A DNA stretch of 64,000 nt from NCBI RefSeq assembly GCF_014595885.1, contig NZ_JABUKC010000001.1, positions 806,001 to 870,000 on the forward strand. Reading direction: 5' to 3'. Below are positions 52,487-60,645 of this stretch, piece by piece. Made by a program: the position numbers and the translations under genes. Source of the DNA: Microcella alkalica. GTDB lineage: Bacteria; Actinomycetota; Actinomycetes; Actinomycetales; Microbacteriaceae. The notes under the pieces are model-generated. The model searched no databases. It was not told where the DNA came from and was given only the letters and a program-made list of their open reading frames with translations. Position 1 is the first letter of the stretch; every line of letters begins with the position of its first letter.

Positions 52487-53320
52487 ATGCGCAATCGAAT
52501 TCTCGCGGGCCTGGGCGTCGCCGCCCTCGCCACCGTCGGCGTCGCGGCTCCCGCGAACGCCATCAGCGACACCTCGGCCGACCTGTACGTGGTCCACGCC
52601 GTTCCCGGCGTCACCGTCGACGTCTACGCCGACGTCACGGGCGACCCGGTCCTGGAGGGCTTCGAGCCCATGGACGTGGCCGGCCCGCTCGACCTGCCCG
52701 CTGGCGACTACACGTTCACGATCGTTCCCACGGGCACCGACCCGCAGGACGAGGCCAACGTCGCCATCCAGGCGGACGTAACGCTCGAGGCCAACACGAG
52801 CTACACCGCTGTCGCGCAGCCGCAGGAGGGTGGCGAGCTCACGCTCGGCGCCTTCGTCAACGACATCTCGGAGATCCCCGCCGGCCAGGGCAAGATCACG
52901 GTGCGCCACACGGCTGACGCCCCGGCGGTCGACGTCCGCAGCGGTGACACCGAGCTCGCCGGCGACCTCGCGAACGGCGAGGAGATCGTCCTCGGCCCGC
53001 TCGCTGCCGACACCTACGCCGACATCAACGTCGTCCTCGCCGGCACCGACACGCGCGCCATCGAGCTCGGCGACGTCGAGCTGCCCGCCGGCACGAACAT
53101 CTTCGTGCACGCCTTCGGCCCCATGGAGGACGAGACCTACAGCGCCGTGATCTTCACGATCGACGGCCTGGGCGCCACCCCGGCCGGCGTGCCCGCGGGT
53201 GAGGCCGGTCTCGGCCAGCAGAACAACGGCGGCCTCATCGCCCTCGGCGCGGCGCTCCTGCTCGCGCTCGCGGCCGGTGCCGTGGTCGTCCGTCGTCAGA
53301 CCGTCGGCGCCGAGCGCTAA
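52487..53320 (+). CDS. DUF4397 surface protein with C-terminal anchor
   Basis: 277 residues. Sec signal peptide (MRNRILAGLGVAALATVGVAAPANA), two similar beta-rich repeats, each with the DUF4397 pattern (YVVHAVPGVTVDVYADVTGDPVLEGFEP and VRHTADAPAVDVRSGDTELAGDLANGEE), then a membrane segment and an Arg-Arg end. The tail resembles a sortase sorting signal, but no LPxTG-type motif precedes it. GGAGGAA is 2-3 nt from the ATG region (52479-52485). A class F sortase gene follows 15 bases later. Confidence 0.88.
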   Translation: MRNRILAGLGVAALATVGVAAPANAISDTSADLYVVHAVPGVTVDVYADVTGDPVLEGFEPMDVAGPLDLPAGDYTFTIVPTGTDPQDEANVAIQADVTLEANTSYTAVAQPQEGGELTLGAFVNDISEIPAGQGKITVRHTADAPAVDVRSGDTELAGDLANGEEIVLGPLAADTYADINVVLAGTDTRAIELGDVELPAGTNIFVHAFGPMEDETYSAVIFTIDGLGATPAGVPAGEAGLGQQNNGGLIALGAALLLALAAGAVVVRRQTVGAER

Positions 53321-53335
53321 GACGGTTTGCATCTC

Positions 53336-53983
53336 ATGTCGATGAGCGGGAGGTCGGTGCGGGCGATCGGGTTCACCGTCGCCGGCCTCCTGCTCCTCGC
53401 CGGTTGCGCTGCTCCGGAGCCCGACGCGGCTCCGGAGCAGCGCCCTTCGGCGTCGCCGACGCCGACGTCCACCGCCTTCACCGACCCGCGCGAGGCGCTC
53501 GACGCCCTCGCCGCCCGGGTCGCCCCCGCCCCCGTCTCGCTGTCGGTGCCCGACCTCGGCATCGAGATGGACGTCGAGCCGCAGGGCCTCGACGAGCGCG
53601 GCCAGATGGCGCTGCCGCGCAGCGCCTTCGACGCCGGGTGGTACCAGTACAGCGCTGGCCCCGGCGCGAGCCAGGGCGCGACCGTGCTCGCCTCGCACGT
53701 CTTCACCGTCGCCGAGGGCGAGGGGCCGTTCCTGCGGCTGCTGGACGCGCAGCCCGGGCAGCTCGTCTCCCTCGTCGATGCCGAGGGCGTCCGACACGAG
53801 TACCGGGTGGCGACCGTGGAGCAGATCCCGAAGGACGACGTCCCGCTCGATCGGGTGTTCACGACGACGGGGGAGCCCCACCTGGTCATGGTGACCTGCG
53901 GCGGCGACTACGACTCCAGCTACAACGGGGGCGTGGGCCGCTACGAGGACAACGTGATCGTCACGGCGGAACGACTCTCGTGA
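53336..53983 (+). CDS. Class F sortase, lipoprotein-like
   Basis: 215 residues from ATG 53336 (TTG 53327 and ATG 53342 are alternatives). N-terminal membrane segment ends in LLAGC, a lipobox. The sortase fold shows PVSLSVPDLGIEMDVEPQG, the catalytic His in LASHVF, Cys in MVTCGGDYD (TLxTC class pattern) and Arg in VGRYEDNVIV. It would cleave and transfer a surface protein; the adjacent DUF4397 protein is the obvious candidate. The end overlaps a possible GTG start (53980) of the sigma factor. Confidence 0.9.
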   Translation: MSMSGRSVRAIGFTVAGLLLLAGCAAPEPDAAPEQRPSASPTPTSTAFTDPREALDALAARVAPAPVSLSVPDLGIEMDVEPQGLDERGQMALPRSAFDAGWYQYSAGPGASQGATVLASHVFTVAEGEGPFLRLLDAQPGQLVSLVDAEGVRHEYRVATVEQIPKDDVPLDRVFTTTGEPHLVMVTCGGDYDSSYNGGVGRYEDNVIVTAERLS

Positions 53984-54000
53984 CAGCTTCCTTCGCTACC

Positions 54001-54624
54001 ATGACGCGCACGACCGGCACCCGCGCCGGTCGGTCGACGCAGCAGGAGCGGAGCCGCCAGGTGGAGACAGCGGTCGATGACGGCACCGAGCTCGCCCGCC
54101 GCTTCGTGCGGGGTGAGGAGCGAGCGCTCGCCGACGTCTACGGCCGCTGGAGCTCACTCGTCTACTCGCTCGCCCTGCGCTCGCTCGGCGACGTGCCCGA
54201 CGCGGAGGACGCCACGCAGCGCGTCTTCGTGAAGGCCTGGCAGAGCCGCGAGCGCTACGACCCGTCACGGGCGAGCCTCTCGGCCTGGCTCGTCGGCATC
54301 ACCCGCAACGTTATCGCCGACGCGTACGAGGCGCGCACCCGCGAGCGCTCCATCACCGAGCAGCTCACGGCCATCACCGCGAGCGACGAGGCCCCGGCGC
54401 CCGACGTGGCGCTCGCCGATCGGCTGGTGGTCGCCGACGAGATGGCGCGACTCGAGCCCGTGCCGCGCAAGGTCGTCGAGCTGGCATTCTTCGATGACCT
54501 GACGCACACGCAGATCGCCGACCGACTGGGGCTCCCAGTCGGCACGGTGAAGTCCCACATCAGACGCAGCCTCGCGAGGCTCCGAGACCGCATGGAGGTG
54601 AGCCATGGAGCAGCGGACGCCTGA
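54001..54624 (+). CDS. ECF sigma factor, SigK-like
   Basis: 207 residues from ATG 54001. Region 2: ELARRFVRGEERALADVYGRWSSLVYSLALRSLGDVPDAEDATQRVFVKAWQ; region 4: LTHTQIADRLGLPVGTVKSHIRRSLARLRD. The start is uncertain: GTG 53980 overlaps the sortase stop (GTGA), and GTG 54061 has GGAG 7 nt upstream and begins just before the conserved domain. It overlaps the anti-sigma gene by 20 bases, the SigK-RskA arrangement of actinobacteria. Confidence 0.9.
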   Translation: MTRTTGTRAGRSTQQERSRQVETAVDDGTELARRFVRGEERALADVYGRWSSLVYSLALRSLGDVPDAEDATQRVFVKAWQSRERYDPSRASLSAWLVGITRNVIADAYEARTRERSITEQLTAITASDEAPAPDVALADRLVVADEMARLEPVPRKVVELAFFDDLTHTQIADRLGLPVGTVKSHIRRSLARLRDRMEVSHGAADA

Positions 54625-55447
54625 CCGCGACACGCACGCGCCCTGGGCGCACCTCGACGCCGACGCGCTCGCGCTCCTCGCCATCGGCGAGGCGCCCGCG
54701 GGCGAGGCCGAGTTGCAGCACCTGGGCGAGTGCGCGGCCTGCCGGGCCGAGTTCGACGCCCTCAGCGGCGCCGCGAGCGTCGCTCGCACGACCCTCGGGC
54801 AGGGCGCGCTCGTCTCACCGCCGAGCAGCGTCTGGGCGGGCATCCAGCGCGAGCTCGGGCTGCCGGCCGACCTGCGGCCCGGGCCCCCCGCCCCGCTGCC
54901 GGCCGTGCTCGCCTCGGCGCCGTCGCCCGCCGGTCCGGGTGAGGGCGAGTCCGCGGCCGAGCGACCGTCGGCCGTCGCCGATCTGGCGGATGCCCGTGCG
55001 CGGCGCTCCCGCCGCCGTCGCCTCATCGCGCCCCTCGTCGGTGTCGCGGCCGCCGCCGCGCTCGTGGCGACCGTCGCCCTCTCCTGGGACGCGCTGCGGC
55101 CAGCTCCGCCGGTGACCCTCGCGAGCGCCTCGCTCGACGCGCTGCCGGCCTGGGCCGGCGCCTCCGGCGAGGCGGTCGTGCTCGAGCGCCCCGACGGCGA
55201 GCGCGTGGTGTCGATCACGGTCGCCGACGCCGCCGAGGCGGAGGGCGTGCGCGAGGTGTGGCTGCTGACCCCCGAGGTCGACGGCCTCATCAGCCTCGGG
55301 CTGCTCGAGGGCGACTCGGGCGAGTTCGCGATCCCCGCGGGCATCGACCTGGGCGAGTACCCGATCGTCGACGTGAGCCTCGAGCCGGTCGACGGCGACC
55401 CGGCGCACTCGGGCGATTCGATCGTGCGCGGCGCGCTCGACGTCTGA
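54605..55447 (+). CDS. RskA-type anti-sigma factor
   Basis: 280 residues. N-terminal zinc-binding anti-sigma domain with HLGECAACRAEF (HxxxCxxC), Pro/Ala-rich linker, one membrane segment near residues 140-160 (LIAPLVGVAAAAALVATVAL), and the outer RskA C-terminal domain (VLERPDGERVVSITVADAAEAEGVREVWLLTPEVDGLISLGLLEG). It holds the sigma factor at the membrane until cut by proteases in response to an outside signal. Confidence 0.92.
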   Translation: MEQRTPDRDTHAPWAHLDADALALLAIGEAPAGEAELQHLGECAACRAEFDALSGAASVARTTLGQGALVSPPSSVWAGIQRELGLPADLRPGPPAPLPAVLASAPSPAGPGEGESAAERPSAVADLADARARRSRRRRLIAPLVGVAAAAALVATVALSWDALRPAPPVTLASASLDALPAWAGASGEAVVLERPDGERVVSITVADAAEAEGVREVWLLTPEVDGLISLGLLEGDSGEFAIPAGIDLGEYPIVDVSLEPVDGDPAHSGDSIVRGALDV

Positions 55448-55476
55448 GTCTCGCGGCGCGGCCGGTCGCCGGCTGT

Positions 55477-56016
55477 TCAGCGGGCGGCGCGACGGGCGAG
55501 CACCCCGACGAGCACGAGCAGCAGGCCGGCGACGATGAGGAACACGGCACCGACGATGAGCACCGTCGCGAGCGCGGCCCCGGGCATCGCGAGCACGAGG
55601 ATGCCCGCGACGATCGAGAGCACGCACGTCGCGATCGCGAGGCCCCGCGGCACGATCGCGGCGTCGGGCATGCCGCCGAACAGCGCCGCGACGCCGTCGA
55701 TGATCCACGCGATGCCGATGAGGTAGGCCAGCAGCGTGAGCTGCCCGGCGGGGTTCGCGATCGTGACGACGCCGAGCGCGAGCACGGCGAGGCCCAGCAC
55801 GCCGACGAACCAGCGCAGCGCGCGCGGCAGCTCGTGTCCGCGCCAGGCGACCCAGAGCCGCAGCCCGCCGACGAGCACGAGGTGCACGCCGAACAGCAGC
55901 GCGAGCGTCAGCAGGGTGGCTTGCGGCCAGGCCAGGGCGGCGACGCCGAGGGCGATCGAGAGCGCTCCGAGCAGCAGCAGGGGCAGGGGCGGGCGCGGCG
56001 CGGGCGTGTCGGTCAT
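55477..56016 (-). CDS. HdeD/DUF308-family membrane protein
   Basis: 179 residues from ATG 56016. Six membrane segments arranged as three hairpins, beginning LLLLGALSIALGVAALAWP, the pattern of HdeD-like DUF308 proteins, which in E. coli are linked to acid stress. An earlier start (56040) adds eight residues and has no site; -10-like CACACT ends 6 nt before ATG 56016. Confidence 0.85.
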   Translation of the reverse strand: MTDTPAPRPPLPLLLLGALSIALGVAALAWPQATLLTLALLFGVHLVLVGGLRLWVAWRGHELPRALRWFVGVLGLAVLALGVVTIANPAGQLTLLAYLIGIAWIIDGVAALFGGMPDAAIVPRGLAIATCVLSIVAGILVLAMPGAALATVLIVGAVFLIVAGLLLVLVGVLARRAAR

Positions 56017-56046
56017 GGCATCAGTGTGCCGCACCCGCACCGGGTG

Positions 56047-56469
56047 TCAGTAACGCTCGGGCTCGGGGGCGCGCTCGAAGCGGCGCCCGGTCAGCTCGAC
56101 GGGGCGGATGCGCACCCACCGGTACTTCAGCGTCGGAACCCACGGCTGCAGCGGCAGCCGGTCGGCCGCGTCGATCTCGCTCTGCAGCTCCACGCGCTCG
56201 GCGACGCCCTTCACGACGACGCTCCACGCCTCGCGCTCGCTCGCGCCGTCGATCTCGAAGGCGACGCGATCGTTGATGGAGAGCTCGAGCAGCTTGGTGC
56301 CCGGCGCGGTGCGGAAGTAGAGCATCCGGTCGTCGACCGCGTAGTTGACGGGGAAGATGTCGACGGTGCCGGCGGCGGTGACGGCGAGGCGGCCCAGGGA
56401 GTGGTCGGCGAGCACGCGCCAGCACTCGTCGACGCTGAGTTCGGTGACGGGGCCGAGTCCGATGGTCAT
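56047..56469 (-). CDS. Pyridoxamine 5'-phosphate oxidase (PPOX) family protein
   Basis: 140 residues. The FMN-binding split-barrel pattern is visible: LSVDECWRVLADHSLGRLAVTAAGTVDIFPVNYAVDDRMLYFRTAPGTKLLELSINDRVAFEIDG then WSVVVKGVAERV. This short branch binds flavin, F420 or heme and is common in low-oxygen and stress regulons of actinobacteria. AAAGGAG lies before the ATG. A box shared with cydA is upstream at 56525. Confidence 0.88.
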   Translation of the reverse strand: MTIGLGPVTELSVDECWRVLADHSLGRLAVTAAGTVDIFPVNYAVDDRMLYFRTAPGTKLLELSINDRVAFEIDGASEREAWSVVVKGVAERVELQSEIDAADRLPLQPWVPTLKYRWVRIRPVELTGRRFERAPEPERY

Positions 56470-56494
56470 GGCGGGCTCCTTTCGAGGTGCCCTC

Positions 56495-56500
56495 ATTGCA
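56495..56500 (-). promoter_or_regulatory. -10 TGCAAT of the PPOX gene
   Basis: TGCAAT on the minus strand, 24 nt downstream of the regulatory box. Start near 56488, leader of about 20 nt containing AAAGGAG. Confidence 0.5.
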
Positions 56501-56524
56501 CTCTCTCGCGCGCCGCGCGCGTCA

Positions 56525-56538
56525 GGGCCGAAGGTCCT
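56525..56538 (-). promoter_or_regulatory. DevR/DosR-like box upstream of the PPOX gene
   Basis: Read toward the gene: AGGACCTTCGGCCC, differing from the cydA box by one base. It sits inside a larger palindrome with arms GTCAGG (56521-56526) and CCTGAC (56536-56541). Confidence 0.6.
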
Positions 56539-56558
56539 GACCCTGCCGCCGCCGGCGC

Positions 56559-57737
56559 TCAGCGCTGGCAGCTGCCGGTGCTGACGCGCTCGCTGAGGTC
56601 GGGAGCGGCCGCGATCACCGGGTCGAGCTCGGCCATGGTGTGCGCGTAGCCGACGTCGTCGCGGTTCTGGGCCTTCGCGAAGATCATGCCGACGACGGCG
56701 CCGTCGAGCGCGAGCAGCGGCCCTCCGGAGTTGCCGGGGTTGACGTCCGCGGCGAGCGTGTAGGTGTCGCGCGGGTACGAGCCCTCGCCGTCGATGCCGG
56801 CCGTGCTGAGGGTGCCGACCTGCACGACCTCCGCGCCGCCGGAGACGAAGGGTCCGCCCCAGGGGTAGCCCTGCACGGCTCCCACGGCGCCGACCTCGAG
56901 GGTGTCGCCGATCGCGAGCTCCTCGACGGGCAGGTCGTCGACGGCGACGACGGCGATGTCCTGCTCGCCGTCGAAGTAGACCACGCGCCCCGGCAGGCCG
57001 CCCACGCCGGGGAACTCGATGGTCGGCTCGGCGACGCCCGCGACGACGTGCGCGTTGGTGAGCAGTCGGTCGTCGGCGATGACGAACGCGGTGCCCGACT
57101 GCACCTGCCCGCACGAGTAGGCGGAGCCCGTGATGCGGCCGACCGACTGCCCGGCCCGGCGCAGCTCGGGGTTCTGGGCGTCGATCTGCGGGGGCGGGGG
57201 AGGGGCGACGTCGCCGAGCGCGTCGGCGATGCGGGGGATGCCCTCGCTCACGACGAGCCCGCGCACCTGCCCGAGCGCGCTCGCGACGGGCGGCGGCGTG
57301 AAGCGGTCGATCGTGCGCAGCACGGTCGAGCTCGCCGTCGTCGTCGAGACGAGCGGGATGCCGAGCGCGGTCACCGTCGACCCGACCAGGCTCATGACGA
57401 GCAGCGAGACGACGCCGCCCGCAAGCGCGCCGCCGACGCGGTCGAGGGGGCGGGCGCGCCGGGCGACGCCTCGACGCCAGCGGTGCCCGAGGCGCTCGCC
57501 GAGCGTGAGGCCGCCGACGACGAACAGCACGATCGCGACGAAGACGGCGGCGGCGCGCCACATCGGCTCGGAGATCCAGGTCGTGATGGGCGGGATGAGC
57601 AGGAAGGCGAGCACGGCGCCGACGCTCGCGCCGATCACCGATCCGAGCGTGAAGAGGAATCCCGAGGCCGCCCCGCGGGCGATCGCGCCGACGAGCAGCA
57701 GCAGCAGGAGCACGTCGAGCAGCAGCGGCAGCAGCAT
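56559..57737 (-). CDS. MarP-like membrane serine protease (CvpA plus trypsin domains)
   Basis: 392 residues from ATG 57737 with GGGAGG upstream. Four membrane segments of the CvpA type in the first 165 residues, then an outer trypsin-like domain with His-230 (NAHVVAG), Asp in QDIAVV and Ser-337 (NPGNSGGP). Two Cys (SCGQ and the C-terminal GSCQR) could form the redox disulfide known in mycobacterial MarP, which protects cells from acid. The neighbour PPOX gene is co-directed 90 bases downstream. Confidence 0.92.
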   Translation of the reverse strand: MLLPLLLDVLLLLLLVGAIARGAASGFLFTLGSVIGASVGAVLAFLLIPPITTWISEPMWRAAAVFVAIVLFVVGGLTLGERLGHRWRRGVARRARPLDRVGGALAGGVVSLLVMSLVGSTVTALGIPLVSTTTASSTVLRTIDRFTPPPVASALGQVRGLVVSEGIPRIADALGDVAPPPPPQIDAQNPELRRAGQSVGRITGSAYSCGQVQSGTAFVIADDRLLTNAHVVAGVAEPTIEFPGVGGLPGRVVYFDGEQDIAVVAVDDLPVEELAIGDTLEVGAVGAVQGYPWGGPFVSGGAEVVQVGTLSTAGIDGEGSYPRDTYTLAADVNPGNSGGPLLALDGAVVGMIFAKAQNRDDVGYAHTMAELDPVIAAAPDLSERVSTGSCQR

Positions 57738-57850
57738 CCGGCCTCCCGTCGTCGGCTCGCGGCGTCGTGAGCATCCTGGCACGCGCGACCGCTCGCTGTC
57801 TGCGCGTGCGGTCGAGGCGGCGGATGCTCGGCGCCCGCCCGGGCGACTGC

Positions 57851-57856
57851 TAGTAT
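57851..57856 (+). promoter_or_regulatory. -10 TAGTAT of rpsO
   Basis: TAGTAT preceded by TGC (extended -10). Leader of about 80 nt before ATG 57945, long enough for S15 feedback binding. Confidence 0.6.
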
Positions 57857-57944
57857 CGGGAGGTTGCCGTCGAACGGCCGCGGAGAAAGAGAGCCCGAGC
57901 ATCCCGCTCAGGGCGCCGCGCAACGAGGAGGAAGGGGATCACCT

Positions 57945-58214
57945 ATGGCTCTGGATGCAGAGGTCAAGAAGGCGATCATCGACGAGTACGCGACGCACCC
58001 CGGTGACACCGGATCCCCCGAGGTGCAGGTCGCGATGCTCACGCAGCGCATCAAGGACCTGACCGAGCACCTCAAGGCGCACAAGCACGACCACCACTCG
58101 CGTCGTGGCCTGCTGCTCCTCGTGGGTCAGCGTCGCCGTCTGCTGGGCTACCTGCAGAACGTCGACATCGAGCGCTACCGCTCGCTGATCGAGCGTCTGG
58201 GTCTGCGCCGCTAG
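57945..58214 (+). CDS. rpsO: 30S ribosomal protein S15
   Basis: 89 residues, complete: [51 protein letters not shown]. It binds the 16S rRNA central domain. GAGGAGGAAGGGG lies upstream of the ATG. A strong terminator follows; pnp, which usually comes next, is about 4 kb away. Confidence 0.98.
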   Translation: MALDAEVKKAIIDEYATHPGDTGSPEVQVAMLTQRIKDLTEHLKAHKHDHHSRRGLLLLVGQRRRLLGYLQNVDIERYRSLIERLGLRR

Positions 58215-58256
58215 CGCATCGCGCGAGCGGTCGATGAGACCGCGATCTTCTTGCGC

Positions 58257-58291
58257 GAAGGCCGCCCCCGGGTCACCGGGAGGCGGCCTTC
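58257..58291 (+). terminator. Terminator of rpsO
   Basis: Stem GAAGGCCGCC/GGCGGCCTTC (58257-58266, 58282-58291) continued by CCCGG/CCCGG-type pairing around a GTCA loop, followed by GTCGTTCTG. Confidence 0.85.
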
Positions 58292-58356
58292 GTCGTTCTG
58301 CGAACAGGAACGATCGGAATTGTGGCACTTCCGCGCGAGGCGCCCCCGGAGGGGGC

Positions 58357-58362
58357 TACTGT
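58357..58362 (+). promoter_or_regulatory. -10 TACTGT, leaderless promoter of the TetR gene
   Basis: TACTGT ends 7 nt before ATG 58370. Confidence 0.5.
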
Positions 58363-58369
58363 GGCTCGG

Positions 58370-58960
58370 ATGAACGAACCACGCCGCCGCGGCCGCCCCG
58401 TCGAGCTCGACCTCGATCGCGTCTCGCACGTCGCCCTCGACATGTTCCGCGAGCAGGGCTACGACGTCGTGACGATGGAGGACATCGCCCGCGTCGTCGG
58501 CCACAGCCGGCGCACCATCTTCCGGCACTTCCCGGCGAAGGCGGCGCTGGTCTGGGCGGGCACCGAGCAGTTCATCGCCCTGCTGCAGCACGAGCTCGCC
58601 CAGGTCGACCCCGAGGTGCCGGCGCTCGACGCCGTGCGCACCGCCTACGTCGCCGCCGCGAAGATCCCGGAGCAGTACGTCGCCGTCACGCGCCAGCGGC
58701 TGCGCCTCATCGGCGAGAACCACACGCTCTACGCCGACGGCGTCGTGCGCTTCGCCGAGGCGCGCGCGACGGTGCGGCAGGCCTTCGTCGAGCGCGACGG
58801 CCTCGACCCCGACGGCCCCGAGGCCGCCATGGTCGGCGATGTCGTCGTGCTCGCTGCGCATCAGGCGCTCGTCTGGTGGGCCAGCAACGACGACGGCGAC
58901 CCCGGTCTCGTCATCGACCGGGTGCTCGCTCGCCTCGGCGACGGCCTGCGCCGCCGGTGA
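58370..58960 (+). CDS. TetR-family transcriptional regulator
   Basis: 196 residues from ATG 58370. DNA-binding domain RVSHVALDMFREQGYDVVTMEDIARVVGHSRRTIFRHFPAKAALVWAG; helical effector domain after it. Its basic N-terminus (RRRGRPVEL) is typical. The stop overlaps the next small membrane gene (GTGA), so that gene is a likely co-regulated target. Confidence 0.9.
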   Translation: MNEPRRRGRPVELDLDRVSHVALDMFREQGYDVVTMEDIARVVGHSRRTIFRHFPAKAALVWAGTEQFIALLQHELAQVDPEVPALDAVRTAYVAAAKIPEQYVAVTRQRLRLIGENHTLYADGVVRFAEARATVRQAFVERDGLDPDGPEAAMVGDVVVLAAHQALVWWASNDDGDPGLVIDRVLARLGDGLRRR

Positions 58961-59160
58961 GCCGCCGACCGACGCCGCTCTCGCGCATCCGCCCCGGCCG
59001 TCTCGCGGTCGCCCTGCTGCTCATCGGGCTGCTCGTCGCCGCGGCGTCGCCCGCCCTGGGTGCGGCGCGCGGCGTGGCTCGCGCGGTGCTCGTCGTCGTC
59101 GCGGTCGCCGTCGCCGTGAGCTGGATGCTCGACCTGCTGCGCCGGCGCCGCTCCCGCTGA
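58957..59160 (+). CDS. Small two-segment membrane protein
   Basis: 67 residues from GTG 58957, overlapping the TetR stop. Two membrane segments (LAVALLLIGLLVAAASPAL and VLVVVAVAVAVSWMLDLL) with Arg-rich ends. No family recognised. The overlap with TetR is the main support. Confidence 0.6.
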   Translation: MSRRPTPLSRIRPGRLAVALLLIGLLVAAASPALGAARGVARAVLVVVAVAVAVSWMLDLLRRRRSR

Positions 59161-59218
59161 GCGCGGCGCGGCCCCGATTCCCGGCGCAATCCCGGGCGCG
59201 GCGTGGCACGCTGGCGGC

Positions 59219-59929
59219 ATGCTCGAGCAGCGTCGCCTCGGTCGCGGCATGCGCGCGCGCCCGCGACGGCGGGTGCTGGGCGCCGTGCTCGCGTCGGTGG
59301 CGGCTGTGGGCATCCTCGCCGGGTGCGCCGTGCCGTCGGCCGACGCGCGCGACCGCCTGGGGCGCGTCGCCGAGCAGCGCGATCGGGTGGCCGAGCAGGC
59401 TCACGAGCGCGCGATGACGCGCTTCGCGGAGGCGGTGCGCGCCAAGTGGGGGCCGGTCTCGCTGCCGGAGGTGCGCATCGTGCGCTGGGTCGACTACGCC
59501 GAGTGGGGCGGGCTCATGGCCGAGTGCCTCGCCGACGCCGGGTTCCCGGGGGCGCGCGCGGCCGACAGCGGCGAGCGCATCGACTTCAGCGGTGTCGACG
59601 TCGACTCCGCTCGTGAGCTCTTCGACGTCGATGTCGCCACCTTCGACTGCCAGGGGCGCTACCCGGTGCGCAGCTGGTTCGCCGAGTCGGTGCGCGCGAT
59701 CGAGGTGCCGTGGGCCTTCGACTACGCCACTTCCGCGCTGCCGGCCTGCCTCGCCCGCCACGGGTGGGCCGTCGCGCCGCCTCCCACGGAGGAGGGCTTC
59801 GCCTCGGGCTGGCGCACGCCCGAGCGGTACGACCCGTACGCGCTCGTCGGGCCCGACCCGCTCGAGCGGGCGGCCGCCGCCTCCCGCTGCCCCTCGCCCG
59901 AGGCGCTGCTCGACGGGGCGGGCTCGTGA
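59219..59929 (+). CDS. Secreted lipoprotein, paralog 1 of 3
   Basis: 236 residues. Arg-rich N-terminus, membrane segment and lipobox LAGC (lipidated Cys near residue 36). After a charged helix it has four cysteines: AECL, FDCQ, LPACLARHGW and SRCPSPEALLD. The same spaced cysteines occur in the next two genes, so the three are tandem paralogs. No known family. GTGA overlap with paralog 2. Confidence 0.7.
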   Translation: MLEQRRLGRGMRARPRRRVLGAVLASVAAVGILAGCAVPSADARDRLGRVAEQRDRVAEQAHERAMTRFAEAVRAKWGPVSLPEVRIVRWVDYAEWGGLMAECLADAGFPGARAADSGERIDFSGVDVDSARELFDVDVATFDCQGRYPVRSWFAESVRAIEVPWAFDYATSALPACLARHGWAVAPPPTEEGFASGWRTPERYDPYALVGPDPLERAAAASRCPSPEALLDGAGS

Positions 59930-60645
59930 GCGCGCGGAGGGTGCTCGGGGCGATCGCTGCTTCGGCCGCCGTCGTCGCGACCATCGTCGCGGGGTCCGCT
60001 CTGGTGGCGTCGACCGCGGCTCGGACGGAGCCGCTCGGGCTCGACGACGTCGTCGCCGAGCGCTCCGAGATCGTGTCGATTCAGTGGCGCGCCGCCGCCG
60101 CGAACTCGACGCGCTTCGTGCGCGAGCGCTGGCCGGAGGCCGACCTTACCGTGGCCTTCGACCGGTGGGTGCCGGTCGAGGCGCTCGACGAGGCCCGGGC
60201 CGACTGCCTCTCCGAGGCGCTCGGTCGCGAGGTGACGGTGACCGAGACGCAGGGCCTGCTGCAGGTGGGCCCGGTGCCGCCCACGGAGCCGGCGTGGAGC
60301 GCCCCCGTCGCCGACATCGGCTGCGGCCTCTCGCTGCAGCCCTGGAGCGGTCTCTACCCGTTCGGCGGGCCGGTCGAGCGCGAGTGGGTGCGCCAGCAGC
60401 TGCTCATCGGCCTGCCGGCGTGCGCGCGGGGCTTCGGCGCGCGCATCGTCGTGCCCGACGTCGAGGCCGCCGTCGACGGCGCCATCTACCCCACGAGCGT
60501 CGGGCGCGCGGTGAGCCCCATGCAGAGCGTCTGGCCGCACGTGCGGATCGTCGGCGACCCCTCCGCCACGATGCGGGTGCAGCGACTGTGCCCCGACCCG
60601 GGGCAGGTGCTGCTCGACCTCGAGCCGCCGGAGATCGTGCCGTGA
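59926..60645 (+). CDS. Secreted protein, paralog 2 of 3 (lipobox Cys lost)
   Basis: 239 residues from GTG 59926. N-terminal membrane segment with VAGS where paralog 1 has LAGC, so it is probably anchored by the uncleaved segment or secreted. Shared features: FDRWVP...ADCLSEALGREV, IGCG, LPFGGPVEREW-like (YPFGGPVEREWVRQQLLIGLPACARGFGARI) and LCPDPGQVLLDL. GTGA overlap with paralog 3. Function unknown. Confidence 0.7.
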   Translation: MSARRVLGAIAASAAVVATIVAGSALVASTAARTEPLGLDDVVAERSEIVSIQWRAAAANSTRFVRERWPEADLTVAFDRWVPVEALDEARADCLSEALGREVTVTETQGLLQVGPVPPTEPAWSAPVADIGCGLSLQPWSGLYPFGGPVEREWVRQQLLIGLPACARGFGARIVVPDVEAAVDGAIYPTSVGRAVSPMQSVWPHVRIVGDPSATMRVQRLCPDPGQVLLDLEPPEIVP

